Positions 17,156-25,411 of a stretch of DNA of 64,000 bases are shown in pieces. The stretch spans positions 2,572,270 through 2,636,269 of the forward strand of contig CP003179.1 of assembly GCA_000237975.1 (NCBI GenBank), in the 5' to 3' direction. This stretch comes from Sulfobacillus acidophilus DSM 10332 (lineage in GTDB: Bacteria > Bacillota > Sulfobacillia > Sulfobacillales > Sulfobacillaceae). The translations under genes were made by a program, and so were the position numbers. Below the pieces are notes generated by a model. That model was not told the origin of the DNA. It saw only the letters and a list, made by a program, of their open reading frames with translations, and made no database searches. Position 1 is the first letter of the stretch. The number at the start of each line of letters is the position of its first letter.

Positions 17156-18115
17156 ATGTCTGATACGGTTTGGGTTTCCTTTGAACAGGTGACAAAGCGC
17201 TACGGATCAACCTGGGCCAACCGAGACATTAACGTGTCTTTCGCCCCGGGCCAAATCGTCGGGATTCTCGGGCCTAACGGAGCCGGTAAGACCACGCTCC
17301 TTCGCCAACTGGTCGGGCTCACCCGTCCGACCTCGGGAACGATTCGGGTCTTCGACCGCCCGGTACGTCCGGGACAGCGCTGGGTGAAAAATTTGATCGC
17401 CTATTTGCCGCAACACCCGTTAGCACTGGGTGACCTCACCGTCGAAGAGGCGATCTTGACCAGTGCACGCCTCAGGGGACGCCTTCTCGCCGATGCCCAA
17501 CAGCAAACCCGGACGCTCTTGGAGGATTTGGATCTCACGAGCATCCGGACCCGTTTGGTCGGTTCGCTATCGGGCGGCGAGCATCGGTTGGCCGGGATCG
17601 CCAGTGCCTTAGCCGCCCCCACTCCCGTTATGGCTTTGGACGAACCGACCAATGAACTTGACCCGTTGATGCGCCGCCGGGTATGGGATCTGATTCAGGC
17701 CTTAAAATCACCCGATCGGCTGATTTTACTGGTCTCCCATAACATCTTAGAGGCCGAACGGGTCCTGGACCGAGTCGTCATTTTGCACCAGGGAACCGTT
17801 CACTATGACGGTAGTCCCGCCGCGCTCCGACAAGATGCCGGCGACGTTTTGACCGTGACCATTACCTTAAACGACCCGGCCCTCGATGTGGTCCGGGATC
17901 TTGCCGATCATCACCTGGTGTGGGAACGGCAAAATCAGACTTATACTTTTACCGCCCCACGCCCGGTTGCGCTGCATCTTCTCGCCCACTGGTTAAAGCA
18001 ATCCGGACATATTGCCAGCGTCACGGTTAATGAGCCCACGCTGGAAGACGCTTATCTCGTCTTGCGGCAAAAATGGGCGCCCGAATCATCTTCAGAAGAG
18101 AGGACGCGATCATGA
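17156..18115 (+). CDS. ABC transporter ATP-binding protein
   Basis: A 319-residue ABC ATPase. Walker A GILGPNGAGKTTLLRQL near residue 35, signature SLSGGEHRLAGIASAL near residue 137, Walker B PVMALDEPTNELDPL near residue 157 and the switch histidine in LLVSHNILEAERVLDR. The signature has GEHRL in place of the common GQxQR. About 100 C-terminal residues after the ATPase core are typical of ABC-2 exporter ATPases. The ATG at 17156 is preferred over 17147. The stop overlaps the permease start (ATGATG). Substrate unknown. Confidence 0.88.
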   Translation: MSDTVWVSFEQVTKRYGSTWANRDINVSFAPGQIVGILGPNGAGKTTLLRQLVGLTRPTSGTIRVFDRPVRPGQRWVKNLIAYLPQHPLALGDLTVEEAILTSARLRGRLLADAQQQTRTLLEDLDLTSIRTRLVGSLSGGEHRLAGIASALAAPTPVMALDEPTNELDPLMRRRVWDLIQALKSPDRLILLVSHNILEAERVLDRVVILHQGTVHYDGSPAALRQDAGDVLTVTITLNDPALDVVRDLADHHLVWERQNQTYTFTAPRPVALHLLAHWLKQSGHIASVTVNEPTLEDAYLVLRQKWAPESSSEERTRS

Positions 18116-18858
18116 TGATGCCCACCGTGTCTTCGCCTCGCTTGACGACCATGTTTCGCGTTCTTCTCGGTATGCAATTCGCCCGCCTGCGAAAAAGTTG
18201 GCGACCGTACATTGTGGTGAGTGCGGTCATGCCGGCCGGTATCGTATTGTTGCTCCATTTGATGACGCCTCACATGAACGTAGCCGAACGACAAGACGTC
18301 ATATCCGGCGCCATGTTGTTATCGGAGGCCATCGCCAGCATCGTGATGCTGTCGCAATACGTGGCTTGGCTCCATGTCAGCCGTGCCCTTGACCACTATC
18401 GCGTCCTCCCGATCTCCTTGGAAGTCTTGGTTTTGTCCTTGACGGGCGTTTACGGTTTGTTCGCCTGGCCCGGCATTGCGCTCATTGGCATTGAAGGCGT
18501 CTTATTAGATCATCTAACCCTCCGATTCGGCGCAATCTTAATTCCTCTCCTGCTGGTTACCGCTCTCGCCATGGGAGCCATCGGTATCGTCATTGGTCTA
18601 CTGGCCCCCGACGAAGGGATTGCCGGCCTCTTGGGCAACTTGGTGATGATGGCGATTTTATTCCTCGGCATGGTCCCGGCAGTGTCCAGCTCTCGTATGC
18701 CGTGGCTATGGATTCTCCCATCCACCGGATCCATCACCATCTTACGCCACAGCTTATTTGACCAGCCGGCGGCCGTGACGACCTTGTGGACGGGAGAACT
18801 CCTCTATGTCACCATCGCCGTTAGCATCGCCACCTATTTCATTAAACGCCCCTCTTGA
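18112..18858 (+). CDS. ABC-2 type permease
   Basis: A 248-residue integral membrane protein with about six helices, encoded in overlap with its ATPase. The helices cover roughly residues 35-55, 65-90, 110-130, 145-170, 178-198 and 222-240. The pattern and gene pairing fit the ABC-2 exporter family; the sequence itself has no substrate signature. Two ATG codons in tandem at 18112 and 18115 are possible starts. Confidence 0.75.
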   Translation: MMMPTVSSPRLTTMFRVLLGMQFARLRKSWRPYIVVSAVMPAGIVLLLHLMTPHMNVAERQDVISGAMLLSEAIASIVMLSQYVAWLHVSRALDHYRVLPISLEVLVLSLTGVYGLFAWPGIALIGIEGVLLDHLTLRFGAILIPLLLVTALAMGAIGIVIGLLAPDEGIAGLLGNLVMMAILFLGMVPAVSSSRMPWLWILPSTGSITILRHSLFDQPAAVTTLWTGELLYVTIAVSIATYFIKRPS

Positions 18859-18886
18859 CTGGTCGTCCGACCCTTGTCCCCACGCG

Positions 18887-19222
18887 TTAGGTTGCGGTCA
18901 TGGGATGAATCGATTCCGGCAAGGCGTTTAGCGCGTCCAGGCATTTTCGGCGAAACGTTTTCTCAGGAGTTTTCCGACAGTGGTCTTTTAGATGCTCGAG
19001 GGGCACCAAAAGGCCGGTGGGGGGCAAAGAACCCTGTCGTAAATGCTGACGGACAAGCGCCGAAAGAAGCTCCCCGAGGCGGGCCTTTTGGTTGGGATCC
19101 TCTGTCCAACCGATTCCCACCACCCGCACAGGATATCGCAAATTGTGATAGACCCCTTCCGTGACGTCAAATACGAGGCTCCACCCATCCCGTTCATATC
19201 GTATTTCGAGCAGCCGAATCAT
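18887..19222 (-). CDS. Hypothetical protein
   Basis: A 111-residue soluble protein of unknown family. The N-terminal half looks like a beta-sheet (IRLLEIRYERDGWSLVFDV) and the C-terminal half is basic and helical (HLKDHCRKTPEKTFRRKC). A GGAGGT site 9 nt before the ATG supports translation. It lies 63 nt downstream of the rhodanese gene on the same strand, so cotranscription is likely. Confidence 0.5.
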   Translation of the reverse strand: MIRLLEIRYERDGWSLVFDVTEGVYHNLRYPVRVVGIGWTEDPNQKARLGELLSALVRQHLRQGSLPPTGLLVPLEHLKDHCRKTPEKTFRRKCLDALNALPESIHPMTAT

Positions 19223-19285
19223 CGGCTTGCCACCTCCCTCATCCTAACCACGCCCAGTAAGGCTTTCAAGCCGACCTTATCGCCG

Positions 19286-19774
19286 TCAAGAGTCCTCGGC
19301 GCTTACAGACGAAGGGAAACTCTCGTCAATTTCCCACGGTAGCCCGAGCCGCGCCCATAAAACCAATCCGCCTTCCAGGAAAAAGGCCGGGGTTTCATGG
19401 CGAGCGGTCCACTGTCCGGCCGCAATGCGGCTTCGAATACCGGCTTGGCAAACAAACACCAAATTGTCCGATTGGGGAATTTCGTCTTCCCGAGCCCACA
19501 ATTCCAGCAACGGGATATTCGCCGACGGGATTAACCGCATCCGGTGATATTCCTCTCGATCATCGACATCGATAATCGTCGGTTGCCAGCCCGACCGCAG
19601 CATATGGCGGAAATCGCCCGGCAAAAGCCCAGTGACAGCAGGCGATCCGAGTCGGCTAAGCGTGAGAAAAGCCTTTACCGCCAGATTTAATTGATCCTCG
19701 GGTGATTGGCGATAGCGTTCGGCCATGGCCATAATCTGATCGCCTAACGGCGGGCCCAACCGAATTTCATTCAT
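19286..19774 (-). CDS. Rhodanese-like sulfurtransferase domain protein
   Basis: A 162-residue protein with an N-terminal helical extension (about 55 residues) and a rhodanese domain. PTIIDVDDREEYHRMRLIPS near residue 65 is the conserved N-terminal rhodanese block, and FVCQAGIRSRIAA places the catalytic cysteine at residue 109 in a CxxGxRS loop. The sulfur donor and acceptor are unknown. A GGAGG site precedes the ATG. A perfect CRP/FNR-type site lies 172 nt upstream on the shared intergenic region. Confidence 0.85.
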   Translation of the reverse strand: MNEIRLGPPLGDQIMAMAERYRQSPEDQLNLAVKAFLTLSRLGSPAVTGLLPGDFRHMLRSGWQPTIIDVDDREEYHRMRLIPSANIPLLELWAREDEIPQSDNLVFVCQAGIRSRIAAGQWTARHETPAFFLEGGLVLWARLGLPWEIDESFPSSVSAEDS

Positions 19775-20141
19775 TGTCCCGTGCCTCCATTCTCTGTCCG
19801 GATACGACTGGGGATCGGGACGAAGCCGTCATCGTTCGTTGGTAATGCAGCGACACATGCGATTAAACACCCGTCCGAAAGCGGCCTCGACCCCAGCCCC
19901 ACACGGCCGGCTAAAATCACTTTAGCCCGAGACAACCCGAGAAAATGTGATGTCCGTCACACGTCATAGCGTCCGGGTCACACGATATCCAGGGATATGA
20001 AAGAGGGGAACGTAACCGAGAACGTAAAGCCCGTTGAAAATTTTTCTGTCGAAGGTCTTCTCTTCATGGCGAACGGTCACCTGACGCGTCGATGTCGCAT
20101 AAGATGTCGCGAATTCTCCCTTATCTTAGGAGGTGTTGGGC
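19775..20141. other. Divergent intergenic region with CRP/FNR-type site
   Basis: 367 nt between the rhodanese gene (minus) and the tandem Cys-rich genes (plus). It carries the perfect CRP/FNR-type palindrome at 19946-19961, a possible extra half-site near 19977-19983 and a strong TTAGGAGGT ribosome site at its right end. I see no gene in it. Confidence 0.6.
19946..19961. promoter_or_regulatory. CRP/FNR-type binding site, perfect consensus
   Basis: TGTGA-TGTCCG-TCACA matches all ten conserved positions of the CRP-family consensus. It lies 196 nt before the gene at 20142 and 172 nt before the rhodanese gene; which is controlled is not evident. Confidence 0.6.
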
Positions 20142-20648
20142 GTGCCCATCGGTCCCCTTCCACCCGGATGCATTGCCATTTGTTCTCCCCCGGCGGAAGA
20201 CGTAACCAATGAGATTCCCGTAAAAAGCGGGGTCTGTCAATTATTCGCCGACGGATTAACCTTGTCGGATGTCGTCGTGACAGATTGTGTGATCGAATCC
20301 GTTTCTTTTACGGAAATCACCCCGCGCGCTGTGGGACTGACCGTGGAATTTCGGATCAACTTTTCGTTCACGGGTACCATAGACAACTTTTCGTTCCATG
20401 GTCAGGGTTCCTGCCAAGATTCTCTCCTTATCGTCGACGTCATCTTGCCGACCCATGAACATTTCGCGAGTCCGCTCGATTGCGCCGCCCACTTGAGTTG
20501 CACCGCGCGCGATGTCGGTTTTGACGCCGAAACCGGGGTACAAACCTTTATTGTCCACATTCAGGGTGAATTGACGTGTGTGGGGTGCCCTGAGGTTCCC
20601 TATACCATCGTGCAAGTATGTCCCTCAATCCCTACATCCACGATGTAA
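20142..20648 (+). CDS. Cys-rich protein of unknown family, first of a tandem pair
   Basis: A 168-residue protein with about ten cysteines and almost no lysine, rich in beta-branched residues, suggesting an extracytoplasmic or structural beta protein, though no signal peptide is present. The middle motif VKSGVCQLF, then VVVTDCVIESVSF, recurs in the next gene. Near the C-terminus GELTCVGCPEVPYTIVQVCP has a CxxC. I chose the GTG at 20142 because of the AGGAGGT site 7 nt upstream; GTG 20133 and TTG 20136 are alternatives. Spore-coat or surface-layer use is only a guess. Confidence 0.7.
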   Translation: MPIGPLPPGCIAICSPPAEDVTNEIPVKSGVCQLFADGLTLSDVVVTDCVIESVSFTEITPRAVGLTVEFRINFSFTGTIDNFSFHGQGSCQDSLLIVDVILPTHEHFASPLDCAAHLSCTARDVGFDAETGVQTFIVHIQGELTCVGCPEVPYTIVQVCPSIPTSTM

Positions 20649-20668
20649 ATATTCAGGAGGAAATGCCT

Positions 20669-21136
20669 ATGTCGTCGTCCGAAGTCACCTGCCAAGAACT
20701 TTGCACGGCCACCGCCACGCCCGTCTTTACCCCCGTCAAGGTAACGGGCGTGTGCGATTATGCGGTCTCGGCTCCTCTAAGACAGGTCACCGTATCGGAT
20801 TGCCAAATCGAATCCGTCTCGAGCCTCGCCATCTCGTCAACGACCGTCTTAATTAGCGTTCAAACGGTCGTCCATTTTACCTTTGTGCTTGATGACACCC
20901 ATCAAACGGCGGAGTGTCATACCGTGATAGAATTCCTGCTCTCCCCCGTAGAACCGCCGGTAACCTTGTTGGAATTTCCTCCCTGCATGGTGGATGTGAC
21001 GTGTCGGGCGACCTATGCCGGATATGACCGATTTATTGACGCCGAAGAATTCCTCGTCACGGTCATCGGATCCGTATCCTGCTACGGGTGCGAAAGTGCC
21101 GTGGTGAATGTACAACTTTGCCCCCCGACCACGTGA
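20669..21136 (+). CDS. Cys-rich protein of unknown family, second of a tandem pair
   Basis: A 155-residue paralogue of the preceding gene. Shared layout: CQELCTATAT-like Cys-rich N-terminus, VTGVCDYAV, VTVSDCQIESVSS, a hydrophobic beta stretch, VDVTCRATYAGYD and a terminal SVSCYGCESAVVNVQLCPP. The cysteine positions align with the first copy, so they are probably structural or disulfide-forming. The ATG at 20669 has an AGGAGGAA site. It starts 20 nt after the first gene's stop, forming a two-gene operon followed by a hairpin at 21168. Confidence 0.7.
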   Translation: MSSSEVTCQELCTATATPVFTPVKVTGVCDYAVSAPLRQVTVSDCQIESVSSLAISSTTVLISVQTVVHFTFVLDDTHQTAECHTVIEFLLSPVEPPVTLLEFPPCMVDVTCRATYAGYDRFIDAEEFLVTVIGSVSCYGCESAVVNVQLCPPTT

Positions 21137-21167
21137 TTTGACGTACCGTTGCAAAACGTCCCACGGC

Positions 21168-21207
21168 GGCCGAGATCCCCCGCCGATATCTCGGCCCCTC
21201 TCTCTTG
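21168..21207 (+). terminator. Possible terminator after the tandem Cys-rich genes
   Basis: ggccgagat and atctcggcc form a 9-bp stem around an 11-nt loop, followed by a pyrimidine-rich CCTCTCTCTT tract instead of a pure T run. It lies 32 nt after the stop of the second gene. Confidence 0.5.
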
Positions 21208-21276
21208 GGCCGATTTCCGCGCCTTGCGACCCGCATTTTCCCTGCAGATTGAATGCGGTTGACCCCGCGGGGATTT

Positions 21277-21489
21277 TCATACGGTAGATCTTAGGATCTT
21301 GGTCTTGACAGACTTTTGGGAGAGTCGAAACCCGTTAATCCGGTACCGGCGGCTCATTGCGCGATAGCCGCACTGCGGACACACGACAAATGAGCCTAAC
21401 CCGAGGTGAATCGTGAACATCAAGGAAACGTTGCCGATTTGAAACGATGTCCCGCATCGGGGGCACACGAAGTATACGTGTCGAGCCAT
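21277..21489 (-). CDS. Small zinc-ribbon protein
   Basis: A 70-residue protein with CPRCG near residue 9 and CPQCG near residue 37, spaced as in a treble-clef zinc ribbon, then a basic tail (SRRYRINGFRLSQKSVKTK). The region between the knuckles is hydrophobic. No good ribosome site precedes the ATG, but the start follows the stop of the tiny upstream membrane-peptide gene directly (TGAATG), so translation may be coupled. Function unknown. Confidence 0.6.
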   Translation of the reverse strand: MARHVYFVCPRCGTSFQIGNVSLMFTIHLGLGSFVVCPQCGYRAMSRRYRINGFRLSQKSVKTKILRSTV

Positions 21490-21594
21490 TCAGGCATAAA
21501 ACCCGGCCACACTCGCCAACACCAACAGTGGTCCAAGAAGTCCGAGACCCGCCACTTTGACCCCTTCCCGATCCGTCATGGCATCATTCCCCAT
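21490..21594 (-). CDS. Tiny single-helix membrane peptide (34 residues)
   Basis: The frame encodes a short polar head (MGNDAMTDREGVKVA) followed by one hydrophobic helix of about 18 residues ending VAGFYA. An internal ATG at 21579 would give 29 residues. The stop codon abuts the ATG of the zinc-ribbon gene. There is no strong ribosome site, so the call rests on the membrane-like composition and the coupling with its neighbour. Confidence 0.35.
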   Translation of the reverse strand: MGNDAMTDREGVKVAGLGLLGPLLVLASVAGFYA

Positions 21595-21815
21595 GGCCGC
21601 CAGGTCTACATCGTGAGCATAGATCATCCGTTGGGCAAAACCATTCGATGCGGCACCTCGTTATTCCTGCTTAAGGAATCCAGGTCGATCACGGCGACGG
21701 AAATTGGGCACCAACAGTGACCCCGGGATTGTTTGCCGTGAAACAGATGCACCGGGCAATTCCTACCCGGCAAAAAGCGGAGACGATCAGCTCGTCACCG
21801 CTTATGTTTCGGATC

Positions 21816-22412
21816 CTAACCTTGTTGCATTGCTTTGGCCGTGTTAACCCGGTCACCGAGTCGAACGTGCGGGCGGCGCAAAGAACCTGTTTCGACTTCG
21901 TAAATATATGCGTGGATTTCGACATGATCGGGAATCAACGGATGGTTTCTCAAAAATCCGATCTGGGCTTCGGCCGTTTGGTCCACATCCTCAAACATCT
22001 TAAGCCAACGATAATAAGCGTCCATATCGGTTAACCGAAATTCCGGCAATAAGGGATCGACGGCCAGGCCATTCAACAAGTCCGGTACTCTTTGCTGCAA
22101 AGCGTTCATGATCTGGTCAGGCGAAGCCGACATCATGCCGCATTCGGTGTGATTGACAATAATGATTTCTTCGGTGCCGAAAAACCGGGTGGTCAACACG
22201 GCCGAGCGAATGACATCATCCGTAACCAATCCGCCGGCATTACGGAAAATATGCGCATCGCCGAGCCCTATCCCCAACACGTCTTCGACCGGCAACCGTT
22301 CATCCATGCAGGCCAGCACAAATAGTTTTCGATTGTTGGGAATCCCCATTTGCCGTCGTAACACCCATTCGGTCCGCTCATTCATCTTTCGATCGATCTC
22401 GTCGTATATCAT
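21816..22412 (-). CDS. Beta-class carbonic anhydrase
   Basis: A 198-residue cytoplasmic zinc enzyme interconverting CO2 and bicarbonate. ACMDERLPVEDVLG contains C35, D37 and R39 (CxDxR), FRNAGGLVTDDVIRS follows, and VNHTECGMM supplies H88 and C91, so the full beta-CA metal site is present. AGGAGG lies 9 nt before the ATG. A possible minus-strand promoter (TTGAGG-16-TATTAG) lies upstream near 22463-22490. It is a single-gene unit; a role in inorganic carbon supply is inferred from the family. Confidence 0.92.
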   Translation of the reverse strand: MIYDEIDRKMNERTEWVLRRQMGIPNNRKLFVLACMDERLPVEDVLGIGLGDAHIFRNAGGLVTDDVIRSAVLTTRFFGTEEIIIVNHTECGMMSASPDQIMNALQQRVPDLLNGLAVDPLLPEFRLTDMDAYYRWLKMFEDVDQTAEAQIGFLRNHPLIPDHVEIHAYIYEVETGSLRRPHVRLGDRVNTAKAMQQG

Positions 22413-22660
22413 GGGTTTGTTCCTCCTGTGTTTGGTATATTCCCATCTTAGTTAATTTTCTAATATTTGGCAAATGAATTCCCTCAAGTTCCCTTTCCCG
22501 TAATTATGTCGGAGCTTGCGAAGCAAGAGATTTTAAGGATTAGCGGTCCCGGCGTTGTCCTGGCTGTCGAATATCCCATCCGAATCCTTGCCATGTTTTT
22601 CGCTATTCTGGCGGTACCCCGATGTGACATACGGGGCACTATCAGGCAGGAGGAGATTTT

Positions 22661-22855
22661 GTGAGATTATGGTGGAGACTTTGGGGCGGTCGCCTCGCCG
22701 CATATTTGAGCAAGAAAAACGGCAACGTGTTCATCGAAAACGGTATTTGGATTATCGTCGTCGTATTGGCCATGATTGTGCCCATCGAGACCCTACGCAA
22801 CGCTCTCGTCAACGCATTCGGTCAAATTACCCAAAACCTCAATTCCATTCCGTAG
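22661..22855 (+). CDS. Small pilin-like protein (Flp/TadE-type N-terminus)
   Basis: A 64-residue protein starting with GTG after an AGGAGGAG site. A basic N-terminal leader (residues 1-19) ends at KKNGN, followed by VFIENGIWIIVVVLAMIVPI, a hydrophobic helix with a glutamate at about +5, as in type IV/Flp prepilins. The short length fits an Flp-like pilin. It is the first of three overlapping or adjacent genes with related N-termini. No prepilin peptidase is in the window. Confidence 0.65.
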   Translation: MRLWWRLWGGRLAAYLSKKNGNVFIENGIWIIVVVLAMIVPIETLRNALVNAFGQITQNLNSIP

Positions 22856-23283
22856 CCGGTAATGCCTTCATCGAACTGCTGTTGGTGTTGCCTGTCATCG
22901 TATTTCTCGCCTTAAGTCTTGTCACCTTGGGCGAAATGGCCCTGGAGCATCTCGCCGCAGGACAAGCGGCAGAAAACGCCGTCAACGCGTGGGCAAGCAC
23001 GAATAACCCGAGTCTCGTATCGTCGACAGTCGATCAAACGCTAAGTGCAGACGGGTTTAGCAATCTATCCGCCGTCTCCACCAAGATAGCCAGCGAGGGA
23101 TCGTTAGAAGTGGTCACCGTCCAAATGCCTGTCCGGTTGTTAAGCTTAAAACAGGTCGGCTCCGTCGTGGAAACCCGCAGTATCTACGTATCCTCCGGAA
23201 CCGGCACGACGCCGCCTCCGGGCGGGAGCGGCGGAGGAGGTGGAGGAGGTGGCATTATCCTTCATCACTTCCCGATGTGGTAA
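22816..23283 (+). CDS. TadE-like minor pilin, start codon unclear
   Basis: The coding frame is clear from about 22852: AGNAFIELLLVLPVIVFLAL is a textbook TadE N-terminal helix, followed by about 80 residues with a coiled and beta character and a C-terminal Pro-Gly-rich tail. No ATG, GTG or TTG with a ribosome site exists in a sensible place. I give 22816, an in-frame ATT, as a nominal start; a TTG at 22747 has no ribosome site and would lie inside the previous gene. Non-canonical initiation or a frameshift from the preceding gene, whose stop is at 22853-22855, is possible. Confidence 0.6.
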   Translation: MRSNYPKPQFHSVAGNAFIELLLVLPVIVFLALSLVTLGEMALEHLAAGQAAENAVNAWASTNNPSLVSSTVDQTLSADGFSNLSAVSTKIASEGSLEVVTVQMPVRLLSLKQVGSVVETRSIYVSSGTGTTPPPGGSGGGGGGGGIILHHFPMW

Positions 23284-23602
23284 CGTCTCGTTAATGGGGC
23301 TCGGCCTGACCATTGTAGGGCTTATAATCGGCACCTTAACCGTTCAAACCGGCACCCTGGCGGTTGAGCAAAATCAGTTGCGGGACGCGATGGCCAATGC
23401 CGCGCACAACTTTACCGAAACTCCGACAGCCACTCTTTACCAAAATCGGGTGGACACCGAACTCCAGTCAACCCAGTTTCAGTTGCTGTCATTCTCCGCC
23501 AATTGGACGGGGAGCGGCTGGACGATCACCGCCAGCGGCCGATGGCACACGCCCCCGTTTTTGGGGATTCCCGGAGGCTCCGTCGTCGCAGCCGTTCCTT
23601 AA
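23249..23602 (+). CDS. Pilin/TadE-like protein
   Basis: A 117-residue protein with a short leader, then CGNVSLMGLGLTIVGLIIGT, a hydrophobic segment followed by LAVEQNQLRDAMANAA, which resembles the amphipathic continuation of pilin helices. The C-terminal half is beta-like (SANWTGSGWTITASGRWHTP). The GTG at 23249 has a GGAGG site; it overlaps the end of the TadE-like gene by 35 nt in another frame. It ends just before a strong terminator, closing the three-gene unit. Confidence 0.55.
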   Translation: MALSFITSRCGNVSLMGLGLTIVGLIIGTLTVQTGTLAVEQNQLRDAMANAAHNFTETPTATLYQNRVDTELQSTQFQLLSFSANWTGSGWTITASGRWHTPPFLGIPGGSVVAAVP

Positions 23603-23614
23603 AACTTAACCCAC

Positions 23615-23647
23615 TGAGGCCGGCAATGACCGGCCTCAATTAATTTA
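23615..23647 (+). terminator. Intrinsic terminator of the pilin-like cluster
   Basis: tgaggccgg pairs with ccggcctca across a 6-nt loop, followed by ATTAATTT. It lies 12 nt after the stop at 23602. Confidence 0.8.
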
Positions 23648-23760
23648 TGGAGAGGATCGGGTCAAATAATCGTGATGAGGACAAATGACCCATCCCCCTT
23701 TCAATGACACGTAATTTCTCGTTCAGCCGAAAATACCACCATGATCGGCCGAGTTGCGAG

Positions 23761-24957
23761 TTACCGTCCGGAAGGGTCAACTGAACTCCGGAACTCCCTC
23801 GATGTTGAAAATAACATCCGCCACCCTAACCAGGTGGAGGTAATCAGACCGCCCACGCCAATACCGAGATAAAACAACGGCAATCCGAGTTGTGCGATAG
23901 CTAAACTCCCCAATAAAGGGATAAAGGGGGTCGTAGAGCGTGCGGTCATGCGAAAGATTGCAATCACCCGGCCAAATATTTCGTGAGGAACGATTTCTTG
24001 CCGCCATGTTCGAATATTTAACGAATAAAACGCCGATATCATCCCCATGGCCAAAATCAACGCGACGGCTTCTCCGCCAGTCCCCACAAAAAACCATAAG
24101 CCAAAAAGTGCGGAGCCGATTATAGCCCCCATCACGACACCAACGTTTCGGGGCACCCACGGAGATACCATGGCAAACATTACTGTTCCTAACAGGGTTC
24201 CCACCCCTTCCATCCCATACGTCACTCCAGTGACCGCCGCGTTCAAATGCAAGTGACGACGGAGGACAACCAGAATGAATGGCATGCCGGCCGATTCCAC
24301 CACATTCCACACGGTACTAATTGCCAAGAGATACCGAATCCGCGTGTTTTTCCATACGTAATTTAAGCCGGTCAACATCTCGGACCGCGAGACCGGAAGA
24401 ACGGGAAGGGGAGGCTCATTTACACGTATGAGAAAGAGGAGCGCCCAGGCTAAAATATAACTCGTGGAAACTATCAATAAAGCAAGGGCCATGGATCGTC
24501 CTACGAGATAGCCACCTACCACGGGTCCCACGATCACCAAGGTAGCTTCTAATCCATTCCATAAGCTGTTAGCCTTAGCCAACTGCTGCGCGGGTACCGT
24601 AACGGCAAACATGGCTTGAAAGGCTGGCCAATCCAAGACTTCCAACGCCCCCAGCATTATGGCAGCGATATATAGAGGGGTGGTCGAGTGGGATGTCATG
24701 ATTAAGGCACCAATAAGACAGAACGTTACCACACCCTCCATCCCGGTCGTGACCGACAAGATCTGTTTCTTCGACGTACGATCAACTATCGCCCCTAAAA
24801 GCGGTGCCGCCAACTCCGGCAACGAGAGAACGGCCATGCTCCCTCCAAGTGCCAAAGGGGAGCCCGTCTTCAAGAAGACATACCAGCTTAAAGCAAATTT
24901 GAATAATAAGCGCCCAAATACTGTCAGCGCCCGAGAAATAAGAAATAGATAATACAC
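23761..24957 (-). CDS. MFS transporter, DUF894/EntS-like exporter
   Basis: A 398-residue 12-helix membrane protein. The N-terminal LAAPLLGAIVDRTSKKQIL near residue 50 is the loop 2-3 motif of the major facilitator superfamily, and WPAFQAMFAVTVPAQQLAKA near residue 110 is common in the MFS_3 branch that includes enterobactin-type and macrolide exporters. Substrate unknown. By eye the gene and the following 450 nt are less GC-rich than neighbouring genes, which may point to recent transfer. The start lies at the edge of an AT-rich upstream region. Confidence 0.85.
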   Translation of the reverse strand: MYYLFLISRALTVFGRLLFKFALSWYVFLKTGSPLALGGSMAVLSLPELAAPLLGAIVDRTSKKQILSVTTGMEGVVTFCLIGALIMTSHSTTPLYIAAIMLGALEVLDWPAFQAMFAVTVPAQQLAKANSLWNGLEATLVIVGPVVGGYLVGRSMALALLIVSTSYILAWALLFLIRVNEPPLPVLPVSRSEMLTGLNYVWKNTRIRYLLAISTVWNVVESAGMPFILVVLRRHLHLNAAVTGVTYGMEGVGTLLGTVMFAMVSPWVPRNVGVVMGAIIGSALFGLWFFVGTGGEAVALILAMGMISAFYSLNIRTWRQEIVPHEIFGRVIAIFRMTARSTTPFIPLLGSLAIAQLGLPLFYLGIGVGGLITSTWLGWRMLFSTSREFRSSVDPSGR

Positions 24958-25411
24958 TCCATCAACTCCAAAAATGTTCGTTCAACTTTTTATTTTTCGT
25001 GAAATTTAACGCCATTTGCGTAACACGTCTGCCGAACTCGCCAAGGTGTCTCGTTCAGAGGCCCCATATCCCTATCAGCACTCGATACCAATTAACGCCC
25101 CGTGGTGCGTTCGTCTATCAACAGCGCCAGACTTAAATGTCATCCGATAGCTGTCGACAACCCTATTACCTCGCTGATGATCTCGGCCCGGCGGATTTAA
25201 TCGTTACGGCCAATCGCTTATAAATCGCGCCGAGGTTCTTTGAGATCCCACTGATAAAGGATAGAACAATGTCGTTCTTGCAACCGAACCAACTGATAGC
25301 CCAAGAGTTCCACCACTCCTCGGAAAGCTGTCAATCAAACGAAATCCCCTGTCAGCCTTGCCGCCTTAAGGCCCGTCAAGTCCATAGGTGGGCCTTTTGC
25401 CATGCCGACGG
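24958..25411. other. Gene-poor region between the MFS and GT87-like genes
   Basis: 454 nt with no convincing gene apart from a possible 38-codon frame on the minus strand (25218-25334). The right end (25370-25396) can fold as AAGGCCC...GGGCCTTTT with a long loop and might terminate transcripts arriving from either side. The rest shows nothing recognisable. Confidence 0.5.
25218..25334 (-). CDS. Possible 38-residue protein or gene remnant
   Basis: A TTG-initiated frame after an AGGGGA site about 10 nt upstream. The predicted peptide has a protein-like mix (VVELLGYQLVRLQERH, then LYQWDLKEPRRDL). No family recognised. It may be a degraded fragment of a larger gene rather than a functional product. 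Confidence 0.2.
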   Translation of the reverse strand: MTAFRGVVELLGYQLVRLQERHCSILYQWDLKEPRRDL

